64,000 nucleotides of DNA, from assembly GCF_017654505.1 (NCBI RefSeq), contig NC_054549.1, positions 30,057,854 through 30,121,853 of the forward strand, in the 5' to 3' direction. Made by a program: the position numbers and the translations under genes. The notes beneath the pieces were generated by a model. The model searched no databases. It saw only the letters and a program-made list of their open reading frames with translations, and had not been told where the DNA came from. Positions within the stretch are counted from its first letter, which is position 1, and each line of letters starts with the position of its first letter. This stretch comes from Polyodon spathula. Its lineage: Eukaryota; Chordata; Actinopteri; Acipenseriformes; Polyodontidae. Positions 13,157 through 22,817 of the stretch are shown piece by piece.

Positions 13157-13549
13157 TTTATTTCATTTTATTTTACATTGTGGAATAAGTAGTTAGTTAA
13201 CTGTTAATACAGAGAAAGCAAAATGATCATGCCCTCGGTCTTCTGAGAAATACATAGATGTGCCTGTGGCTGCAAACATGACCTGGTTTATCAAAATAAA
13301 TGGTAGATCAAGGCTGAAGGCTGCAAGGCAGTGTCCTGCTCACATCTGGGTAAAACACCTCTCTGAATGTTTGTCTTGGTTTAGTGTCCAGCAATGCAGC
13401 TGGAAATGTAACGTCTTTGTGGTTGTAAACAGAGAAAGGCCAAACATCCAAACTTGAAACATACATGTCCAAAGTTTGTCAGAACTTCCATTTCAACTCC
13501 CTCATGATCTCCAGCATCTTAGTTTTGTTCAGTTGGTCCTTGGCGTGAT
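13157..13549 (-). CDS. Candidate terminal exon of an unidentified - strand gene
   Basis: On the - strand, a pyrimidine tract and TTTTAG acceptor end at 13550. The exon can then read HAKDQLNKTKMLEIMRELKW followed by Lys-Phe and TGA (stop at 13479-13481). This needs a split first codon (two bases, AT, from this exon). About 320 bp downstream, near 13157-13175, are AATAAA-type signals on the - strand (TTTATT on the +), which would fit a 3' UTR. The charged helical peptide looks like a real protein C-terminus, but I cannot name the family. A short open segment with good splice borders can occur by chance, and no phase-compatible preceding exon has been proven. Confidence 0.35.
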
Positions 13550-14422
13550 CTAAAAGAAAATACATTTTCTTTTTTTAAATTTCTTTTTCAAATTAGAGTT
13601 AATTATTGGAGGCCATTGAAGCTCCTACAAAATACATAGGCTTGATTTATCCATCTGTGCACTCTTATTAGAAAACAAGCAGAGTATCCATTTTGTTTAG
13701 TGGTTTCCTGAGTACAATTTGAGAATGTCTTTGATTATGAAGCTATTTGTGTAATTTTGCTTTTGTTATAATGTCAGTGAGCCAGCAAATTACACAAGAT
13801 AACAAGTCTTATACAAGAAGAGGCACCCTACACATGACATATTAGCTTATATGTCTGTATGCTTGGTTTTCACCATGGTGCATTGTAAGATATACGAGAA
13901 GGGTACAGGACACAGAAGGATATCAGCATATTATTTTAACACGTACACAGCAGTAACAATCGTCTTTTTTCATTTTTTCATTTTGAAATAGCTGGAAAAC
14001 AGAAGTATATTGTCCCATATTACTGTAGAAACACTGTGTGTGTTATTAATTTCAGATGTAATTTCTGCTTTGTTTTCCTTTGCATGATAACTTTAACAAT
14101 TCTGTCATATGAACAAATGCAAACAGTGTCATTTTTGCAACCATATACATTTCAAGCAGCGCCTGTTTGAATATTCATATAGCTGTAGCTTTTGTGTGCA
14201 CGACATTGCATTCTTAATAATTATACCAGGTTGTTCAACCATTGAAAATCTCTTCTGAAATCAATGCTTCATTCACTTTACTGCTTTAAACTTCACATGC
14301 CTTCCTTAGTGTGGCAGTTTGCATGTTATGTGTTTTCAGATGAAAAAACAAGACTGCTAACAATATCAGCTAACCTGAAAAAGTACATTTTACTTGAATA
14401 TTAATTTGTTTAGCTTGTGTAA

Positions 14423-14530
14423 TTTGGTTGGCCTACGCACCCTCATTATTCCTCTCATTTTTATCCACTACACCCGTTTGGTTGGCCTACGCACTCTCAT
14501 TATGCCTCTCATTTTCATCCACTACACCCT
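14423..14530. repeat. 54-bp tandem duplication
   Basis: TTTGGTTGGCCTACGCA and the following 37 bp occur twice in succession, starting at 14423 and 14477, with only a few substitutions (for example CACCCTC versus CACTCTC). Confidence 0.85.
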
Positions 14531-14587
14531 AACCATAAATTTTGATAAATTGAACTGTAGATATGTAAAAAATAAATATATTTCAAT

Positions 14588-14781
14588 TAGAGGTTGGCAT
14601 GGGTAGAACATCCAGAACTGAGTACCCGCCATGAAAAATACCCGGTTGCCCGGATCTTTTTCGGGTAGAGGTTTTAAAAAAAATTACATATATTAATATT
14701 TTAAGTGCATGGCACTTAGTACACATACATTTAGTCCCTTCAGATCTGTAGACTTGTGTAACCTTTTTCAGTACTAGAAAC

Positions 14782-14816
<35 letters not shown>

Positions 14817-15645
14817 TAATAATAATAATAATAATCTCAGTTTAAATACAGTTATTAATGTTAAATGTGCATCATACTGCGGGATTCTTTGCGAAATATG
14901 TTGGCCGTATTCCATTAGTGTTGTTGTTGTTAGCATGGCTGCTACATTCAATTTTAAAACTAATGCTGTAGTACAGAAACGCTATTATGTTATGGACTGT
15001 CGCTACCGTAAGGTGAGCTAGTGTGACATGTGCGTCTGTTTTGTTGTAACAATAAAGTGCTGTTCCTGATCACTCCATTCTACAAGGCATATAGAATTTA
15101 TTTACCAATAAATAAAGGAAGCACACTTACTTAATGTGCTCTGTATTGTTTTATTTTAATTGTATTTAGTTGCTTATTTATTTATAAATAAAGGCTGCTT
15201 ATTGTATCTTTTTGGTAGGAAACTATATCTGCGTAATAACTATAGATAAAGCCTTCTGTACTGAAAGCCACACGGTTATTATTAATGGTTCACAGAGTTA
15301 TCACTTTTATGTTGTTTTCTTTCTGATTGAGTTCCTGAGAAGAATAGTCATTACAGTTATTATTATTGAGGTGTACTTGTCGCTGTCTGTGTGTTATTGT
15401 TTTGTATAAAACATTGATATCCTGTCAGTTAAGAAAATGCTTAATACAAAAGCATGTTTTAACATTGTCTTTATTATGTCAGCCAGAGACCCACGCTTAC
15501 AACTGTATTGTCATATTTTCTACATTTTTGTTTAAATTCTCAAATTAATAATCGATACCCGGGTAGTGAAAAGAGACCTGGGTCTGGCCGGGTAATTTAA
15601 AACCTGACAGTTACCCGTGTTTTTGGGTTCCTGTGCCGACCTCTA
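14588..15645. mobile_element. Non-autonomous hAT-type transposon with 8-bp target-site duplication
   Basis: The left terminus TAGAGGTTGGCATGGG and right terminus CCTGTGCCGACCTCTA are inverse complements. They are flanked by identical 8-bp duplications ATTTCAAT at 14580-14587 and 15646-15653, which is diagnostic for hAT-type insertion. Subterminal regions on both sides are rich in ACCCGG-type words. The interior holds a (TAA)n tract and an exon-like start at 14935 (MAATFNFKTNAVVQKRYYV, followed by AAG|GTGAGC). No complete transposase is present. Confidence 0.88.
14785..14835. repeat. (AAT)n microsatellite inside the hAT element
   Basis: About 16 trinucleotide repeats with one interruption. 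Confidence 0.97.
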
Positions 15646-15653
15646 ATTTCAAT

Positions 15654-18600
15654 CTATATGGTGGAGATACATCTTTAAATACAGAGGATTAAGAGAGTAA
15701 GTCAATGTGAACTGAGACTCCCACAACTGCATCAAAACCTCTTTGTGTAGCAATATTTTCCCAAGCCTCCAACCAGCAAGTGCCCTTGCTCAAGCAGAAT
15801 TAGTTTAATTGCTAAATCCTAAGCTCTGCTTGCAAACATTGAACAATTGCAATTGCCGTTGTGCTTGAGGCTCATTGAAGGTGCAGGAGGTAAGTGCTGA
15901 TACTGTTATCAAGGTCAAACACACAGCCAGAGGAATATTTTGCAGTGCTTCAGACTGTCATGTATTTACCTTTTAACAAATAAAATGACTTTGAATTTGA
16001 ATCATTTTTCTACAAACCAGCTTGTAGGAGGTGAAGTACTTGCACACTAACACAGTGATAATGGAAGCAGAATTCAAATGAAATTAAACTGGATGTACCA
16101 AACGTTTCTGTATAACACCATAAACTGGATATCGGCTCTGCAGAACTGGAAGTTTGCTTCCACATCTGCTGTACCAGTATATTGCTGATGCTTCTAGTTT
16201 CCAGCACTGTCAGCCAGCTACACACCTTTCTGGAGCTCTGCATCGATCAAAACATCAGTGTGACTAGTGCTAGTTGCTATGGATACCTTGTTCTACTTTT
16301 AACTGCGGATCACTCTGGAGCGATCAGTGTCACCCCGATACCTTGTTGTATTCGGTTCAAAGAGCCGGCCGCGGTTCAGTAGTGACTGGCGCTGAGCCAG
16401 GGGCAGCCCAGCCCTCCCCTGTCACTCCCTCTCTGATTGACAGATCTGAGAGAAGGCATCTCTCTTTGAAGGCTTGCCGGTGACATTATCAGCGCTGAAT
16501 ACATTAGTGCTCCTGGCACCTCGTTGGCAGGAGCCGACCTGTGCCGCCATGTTCCTGTTTTCACTTGCAAAGCCTGTTGACAGGCAGAGGATGAGCAGGC
16601 AGTAAGATGAATTACAGTAACACTGAGTTTGTGTGGGCTGTATCGTTCCAGTTTAAGATTCAGATTTGAAAATAAAAAGGCAACCTCAGTGCTTTCCAAT
16701 TAAGAACACATTTTTATGCCTGGTGGGAGTGTATCATTGGTGTGTTGGCACATATATCACATATACAAATAGCTTTAACCTTCTCACCATCTGTGCTGGA
16801 TTCAGCCATTGAAATAACTGTAAGAGTAACATTTCCCAGTGCTTGGTTACTTTGGTAATTTGTATAGCAGCGGGGACTCTTTTTCACTTTTAAAAGAAGA
16901 AATGTTTCAGGGAGCCTGTAGTGGCAACCCCATGTGTGACTCTGCCTAAAGTATATATTTTTATTCTGCTTCTCTGTCATATCCCATGCTGTGAAATTGA
17001 TATTTATACAAAGCTGCCCTTCAAGCATGCCATATTTTCCACACCCACATTCCCCATATAGGGCAAGTAAGAATATGTCTGCCAAGGCTGCTTGTCTCCT
17101 GTGAGTCCCTGTTCCTATGCTGGTGGTGGGATAATGCTTTACATTGGAGCCCTTGAGAGCTTGTCCCTCCAAAGGTATGCAAGGTATTCCCACAGCCTAT
17201 GCTGAGGCTAGGAAGACAAGAGAAAACTTAAGAGCAACACTGTTTACACAGAGACACAAAGTCTGAAATCTGCAAAAAAAAAAAAAAATCCTAATGCTTT
17301 CAGCCTTGTAGAGTGGGTTATCTTTCTTGCTTTTTCGGCCTTTTAAACTATGAGCTGCACATTGTGCATGTGCAATTCAGTATATGTCCTTAATGTATTA
17401 CTGTTCTTCACCCACATAATGCATTATTACATTTGGTAATTCATTCCTCACAAAGGTGTAGCAGTAGCATTTTCATGCTGCTTTAATTTACTGCACAACT
17501 TTGTCTCTGTATACAAAGACTAAATGTTTTGGTGTTCTTTTGTGGCATTGAGGTGCTCAAGTCGTTTTCATTTCAAGTAAACCAGGATATTTTGAAATTA
17601 GTATTTGTGAAATTCTTGCACTCTGAAGTCACGCTATTCAGTGTTGCCAGCCACCCACTCAGACACTCAACACACTTCTCGTGTTTTATTCGTTTTTATT
17701 GAAAAAGATCTTGGCAAGTAAACTACAGCTGAAAGCCTTCCCTGGTTAATTCAAGCGCCTATTACAGATATGCAATATATTTGGTTGCTGCCTTCAGTTC
17801 ATAACCGCAGATAATATGGGATGTGGTTCTTGGATTTCAAAGCCACTATTTTTTCATTTTTTTTATTTTTTATTTTAATCAGAGCTGTGGTACACAGTAA
17901 TGGATGACTTCACAAAGTGTGATGATCCCTATGCTATATTCAAATAGATCCAACAAAAACAGGTTATTATCGTATATTATCTGAATCTGCCTTTACCTGG
18001 CATTGAGCTTGTCCGGGCATCCTAAGCCTGCCAAACTGTGTGACTATATGCAGAGAGAGTAGTTGAAAGATCACATTGTCACTTGAATTGGGTGGAATAG
18101 GGGAAGGCTGTTAGTCCAAGCTCAAAGCCAAGTAAAGGCAAATATAAAGAAAAAGTATAAATCCTCAAAAACCAGAGTAAAAGAACCCAGAACCCATTCA
18201 GAATAGTTGCAAACACCATAAAAAAAGCATTTGAAGCTACTTTTTTAAAGTTTATCCTTTCCCAGGTTCCAGACTCATAAGCATACAAAGTGCGTCTTGC
18301 ATTCATATAGTTCTTTAACCAAGCCCACCTGATGAATTACCCAGGTGAACAACAAGTACAAGATAGAATGACACCTCCTCTATATACTAACCCCAGTCTA
18401 ATCAGGGACCCAGTACAGAACTCTCTGTCAGTATACTTCTGACTAACAAGCTTTCAGGAGTTGATGGACAGCTGCAGAGACGATTCATACATAAACATGT
18501 ATATGTTGCATGGCTATAATATTTGATGTGGTGTCACTTTGGGTTGTAATGGGAGAATAGTTTCAGAGAAGTAATATCCAGGAGGCATCTGTTTGGTTTT

Positions 18601-19228
18601 GACAGCTTCTGTATTTCCTGGGAAACTCTATTGACAGGATTGTATGATAAATAGAGGACATGCCTTATTTGTTTTACCTGGTGTGCAGGTTTACTAAGTA
18701 GCCTGTGGCTAGGTGTCTGGGCATGAGATCTATGAAGGCCAGCAATCACAGGAGGGCTTTGAGAGTACTGTGTTTGGTTGTCTATATTAATCCAGCTGCA
18801 GTGTCAAGCATACTACTGCTAGGATGGCATCCTTTTTAAACAGCTGGTGGCGACCTGGTTGCAACAGGAAGAATAAATGACCTATAAAAGAATCAAATGT
18901 GCAACTAATTAAGTGCCAGGAAAAGCTAAAGTGAAAGATACAGTGAGATTGACAAAAATAATGCTTTGTTATTTTTTAAGGAATATTTTACATTGGCCTT
19001 TATTTGTTAACTTGTTATAGTTTTATCCATTGAGTGCTGTAGTGGGCCACTGTGTCTAATCGAGATCAAAACATGAGCCTCAGGATCTGGACAGCCTAAT
19101 TCAGTGTCAAGTTTGCTGTACAGGACAATTGTTATTCTTCCTTTGGTTTGCAAGACTTTACACAGGACAGTACATCTAGAACAAGTAAAGCTAAACGTAG
19201 CGGTATATGGGGGTCCCTAAAGGCTTAC
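15654..19228. other. TEX264 intron 1, GC-richer patch near 16.35-16.6 kb
   Basis: Mostly unremarkable intron. The segment at about 16350-16600 is GC-richer than its surroundings and contains well-formed non-repetitive words, which may mark conserved non-coding DNA. No exon was recognised. Confidence 0.4.
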
Positions 19229-19343
19229 CTTGTGGTGTAGAGCGTGTCCTACAGTCAGAGCAGTGAAGCGCTGTGCCAAGATGCCAGGCTGGCCTTCGTC
19301 CTTTGTCCAGGAGTCAGTAGCTTTCTGACGTGCAGTGGAGCTC
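19229..19343 (-). CDS. Candidate internal exon of an unidentified - strand gene
   Basis: On the - strand, a pyrimidine-rich acceptor TTTTCACCCAG precedes a 115-bp segment ending at the strong donor AAG|GTAAGC. One frame is open throughout after a single split-codon base. It reads SSTARQKATDSWTKDEGQPG and then ILAQRFTALTVGHALHHK. The composition is GC-richer than the flanks. It could belong with the candidate terminal exon at 13479-13549, but the phases do not join directly, so at least one further exon would be needed if both are real. I do not recognise the protein. Confidence 0.35.
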
Positions 19344-20553
19344 CTGGGTGAAAAGAGGCAGTTCTCTTGGTCATGGGATCAGAGAAAGCCCACACACCTT
19401 TCCTTCTACTGAAATTTAAGTTCTGTTGTATTGTCTGGTACTTTTACTTTCCAAAATCTTAATCTGCTCTAATGATAACGAAAACTGGAGTTTGTGTGAG
19501 TTCAAGTTCACCCTTAAAAGCTTCAAAGTGCCTGTGTTCTTTTCTACTTTCAGCAGTGGCTGAGCTCACTTGTGTTTAATATCTAAAGCTCCCCCCGGGA
19601 TCCTTATCATTGATAGTTGTAGACCCCAAGCCACAAAAACAAATAAAGTGCAGCGACACCATTCTGAGAAAGCAAATAGAAATCCATCCAAGTCTCTTCA
19701 GTGCCTTTAGCATCCAGTATAATCTTCCAAGTAATTACAAATGACAATACTCAAAGTCTTCCATGCTTAATTAACTAGAAAGTACCCACGATAGGCCAAC
19801 AGGGAAGTCATTGTTAACAATGGTAACCTTCCCTGAAGTGTCACCGTTTAAGTCAATATTAAAGCTGAGATTTAAAACTGAGATTGCCTCAGGTGTCCAG
19901 GCCTTGGGTCTAACATTTACCTTTTTAAATGTCACTCTTTAATCATTGTTTAAGAGACAAAACATGGTAAACTCTGGTACAATACAACCACAAGGAAAGC
20001 AGTGTAACTTGCCAGATGACAGTGCTAATTTTTCTTGGGTGTAGATTAATTTTTTTCTGGGATGCTGCCTGTGTGGTAGTCCGTCGGTGACTGTGGCACT
20101 GCACAGGTGTCTTTACAAAGGGGCTTAATAGGTCCCACAGATCTAAAAGCATGAGGAGCACTGTTTCCCTGTCAGAAAGCCAGCTGTTTGAGCAAGAGCC
20201 AGTGGCAGCTACTGTAGTGACTGTCTGGTCAGTTCCGAGTACTGGCTTGATTGACAGCATGCCTCTATAACATGATGCCTGCATGCTCTGGCTATCTTGC
20301 AAGCTCTGCCAGGCTGCTGGTAGTGTGACATGCTAGACTGTTCCTCTTGGGGGACCAAGAACACTAGATGAGTCACTGCCGGCAGTTAAAATGGACACCC
20401 TTGTGTTTTTGTTTTTAGCTGAAAAGTAAACTTTACTGAATAATTCATCTAGCTGTCTGAGGACAATCGCTTGTTACCGCAATGCAAACTTCCTATTCAG
20501 TGCTACCCTGATTTAAAACACTTGAGACAAGACCCTGAATTTATCCCACTGGT
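19344..20553. other. TEX264 intron 1, no recognised feature
   Basis: No supported coding exon. The open - strand frame at 19943-20302 has no splice support or recognisable family. Confidence 0.45.
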
Positions 20554-20634
20554 ACTTCAGGGAATTTACTTAACTGTTGATTTACTTAACTTCAGGGAAT
20601 TTACTTAACTGTTAATTTACTTAACTGTTAAACT
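20554..20634. repeat. 35-bp tandem repeat
   Basis: ACTTCAGGGAATTTACTTAA starts at 20554 and again at 20589 within a 35-bp period, followed by a partial third unit (TTACTTAACTGTTAA). Confidence 0.85.
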
Positions 20635-20785
20635 ACAAAGAATTCTGATAACTGTGTGTTTGCAGCTGTATATCCTCTGTCTACAAAAGGTAGTATATGT
20701 GTATAATGTACACTGTACTTTTTTGTTGTTGTGGTCCTTACATGACCCTTGAAATGAGCGGTAGGCCTCTATCGACAGGCTTGAC

Positions 20786-21226
20786 CTAATTATTTTTATT
20801 TATTTTTCCCCCAATTTGGAATGTCCAGTATGTTTTTTCTCCCCACACAGCACAGATGTTCTAAGGGCATTTGAGCGTCCTCCGATCTCGCAAGCCTAAA
20901 GCCAGAATCGCTTTTACGTCGAACAATCCAGTGCAGAGGTGGTCGGGCTACCGATCCTTGAGAACAGAGACCAGCCCTGCCTCTTATCACTCTGAATGCA
21001 CTCTGTGTCTGGCCAGCAGGGTTCGCTGTTGCGCGATGAGGAGAAGCAATCCCCGCTGGTCTCCCAACCCCCACTCCGGGAGCATCAGAGCTAATGTGAC
21101 TCCCCCTTCCCCAGCAAAGTTCGGCCTCTGCACAGCTCAGATGCAAACTGGCGCCGTCCAAGCTGTGTGACTCATCCTGCGCTCCCAGCAGCAGTGCTTT
21201 AACTGGATGAGCCACTCGGGGACCCT
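20786..21226 (-). mobile_element. tRNA-derived SINE, about 440 bp
   Basis: On the - strand the element starts GGTCCCCGAGTGGCTCATCC, with an A-box-like TGGCTCATCCAGTTAAAGCA. The GC-rich body ends in CATTCCAAATTGGGGGAAAA plus an A-rich tail with ATAAATAAA. The head has the form of a tRNA-type RNA polymerase III promoter, and the body is much GC-richer than its neighbourhood. From recall, it resembles the long tRNA-derived SINEs of sturgeon and paddlefish. The B-box region is degraded. Open frames on both strands here are by-products. Confidence 0.75.
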
Positions 21227-22189
21227 GCTATACTATCTCATTTCTAAAAGCTAAAAGAAGTCATACCATACAAAACAAGGAGAATACATATAAAACTAGA
21301 GTAAAAGTAAAATCATATTTCTTGTCTTCATTGACATAATAAGCTGACCCATTACTTACTACTCCATCTTTAAATATTCCTTTTGTGTTATGTATTATTG
21401 ATAATTATGTTTTATTAATGGTTTAATTGTATAATATAGTTGTTTTAAAAAAGTGATTTTTTTTTTATTCAGAGTTTTTTTTTTTTTTGTATGAACTTCA
21501 TAGGGCCACGTTTGACCTAGCGCTACCAACAATTTTCCTACAACATTAGCCCTGTAGTTGGCCTCTTATATGTATTTATATTCAGAAAATGGGGTTTGTT
21601 AGATATTTCTGCAAAGCAAATCTAATTTCTCTCTTTAGTTGATACAAATGTAGAAAATCAACACTGTTTCCAGAAGCTTCTTTAAACACACAAGATTCAA
21701 TAAACGATCCTCCCTGTAGTTTGCATTGTATGACAGACAGGTGACAAATACTGTGCAATGGGATTTCTGTGAGCTGGTTGATTAGAGCAGGGAGATGACT
21801 GTGGTGTTAATGGAATTATGTTTTTTTAAACAGTTGGGCAGAGTTTACCAAAATGACAGGGCACCTGTCACTCAAACTGCCTATTCGTTCTACACTTCTC
21901 ATCTCCCCAGATTCAAATTCCTCATCCTCTGTAACCTGATAGTTAATATGGTGATGGCTATATCTTGGAAACCACTTGTGTGATCATGATTAACCTATTC
22001 CACATTTTGTGACTCCAAATAACAAAATACCTTGTTTGTCGGCACACATTGTGTAAATGCTATAACATGTGCTTTGGGATACTTGAAAAATGCAAGTACA
22101 CTGTAATGCACATATACTGAAACTACTTAAAATGTTAGTCTATCCAGCGATTTGTTGTTGTGTAAAACTAAATAATTAAACCTGGCAGG
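21227..22189. other. TEX264 intron 1, no recognised feature
   Basis: AT-rich intron with T-runs near 21460-21490. No exon or named repeat was seen. Confidence 0.5.
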
Positions 22190-22194
22190 GTATC

Positions 22195-22812
22195 TGTCAC
22201 CAAGACGGCCAGAGTGGGGGACATCAGACCAGAAACAGGAACCAGGAAATAAATGACAGAGAGGTGGAGTTTGGTGGAGCTGCGCAAATGGTCTCGCTCA
22301 GCATTTAATAGTGCACAGACAGACAGAAAATAAACGGTTGTGAGACAAACAAAAACACAGGACACGGCACTGGTAGCCAAAATAAACAGACAAACAAAAC
22401 AGACTAACACTAAACAACACGGTGAGCAGATATTTTACTTACTACTATTATTGTTCTTATTATTATTACCTCCGTCTCCAATCCCGTTCTCCACTCACCG
22501 AACACACAACCCCGGGTGAGTGAAAACATGCTGCTTTTATGCAGCTGTACCGAGACTCGATTGCAAATCATTTAGTTGGAGCCGCGGTACAACTGCACGT
22601 GAATTAATAAAGTGCAATTCCCCGTGCTCACATATTGCATACTTTTACTTGCACGTCAAGTGCTGTGCAATCCTCGTGCCTAAATACAAATATACATTTT
22701 AAAAACTCATGTTACACAGACCCGTTTATATCCCGTGTACCAAAGACTGTACACCAACATTAACACAATACACACAACACAAAATACACACAGGGACGGG
22801 CACTTTGCCACA
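22195..22812. mobile_element. Solo LTR with 5-bp target-site duplication
   Basis: The element begins TGTCACC and ends GCCACA, so it has TG...CA termini. It is flanked by GTATC on both sides (22190-22194 and 22813-22817). The length, 618 bp, is typical of a vertebrate Gypsy- or ERV-type LTR, and no internal genes or second LTR are present. Transcriptional orientation is unsure. Reading from the right end (TGTGGCAAAGTGCC) gives a TATA-like GATATAAACGG, but AATAAA words occur only on the + strand. Confidence 0.88.
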
Positions 22813-22817
22813 GTATC

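Noticed and set aside
14583..14951. 122-codon - strand frame with poly-Ile and poly-Leu
   Set aside because: It spans the (AAT)n tract inside the hAT element.
16714..17193. 159-codon - strand open frame
   Set aside because: No splice or start context, no recognisable motif, and ordinary intronic composition; treated as chance.
19943..20302. 119-codon - strand open frame near the candidate - strand exons
   Set aside because: No recognised motif and no supporting splice signals; not enough to add it to the candidate nested gene.
20796..21215. 139-codon - strand frame and 99-codon + strand frame
   Set aside because: Both lie inside the GC-rich tRNA-derived SINE and change meaning with orientation; no protein family matches.
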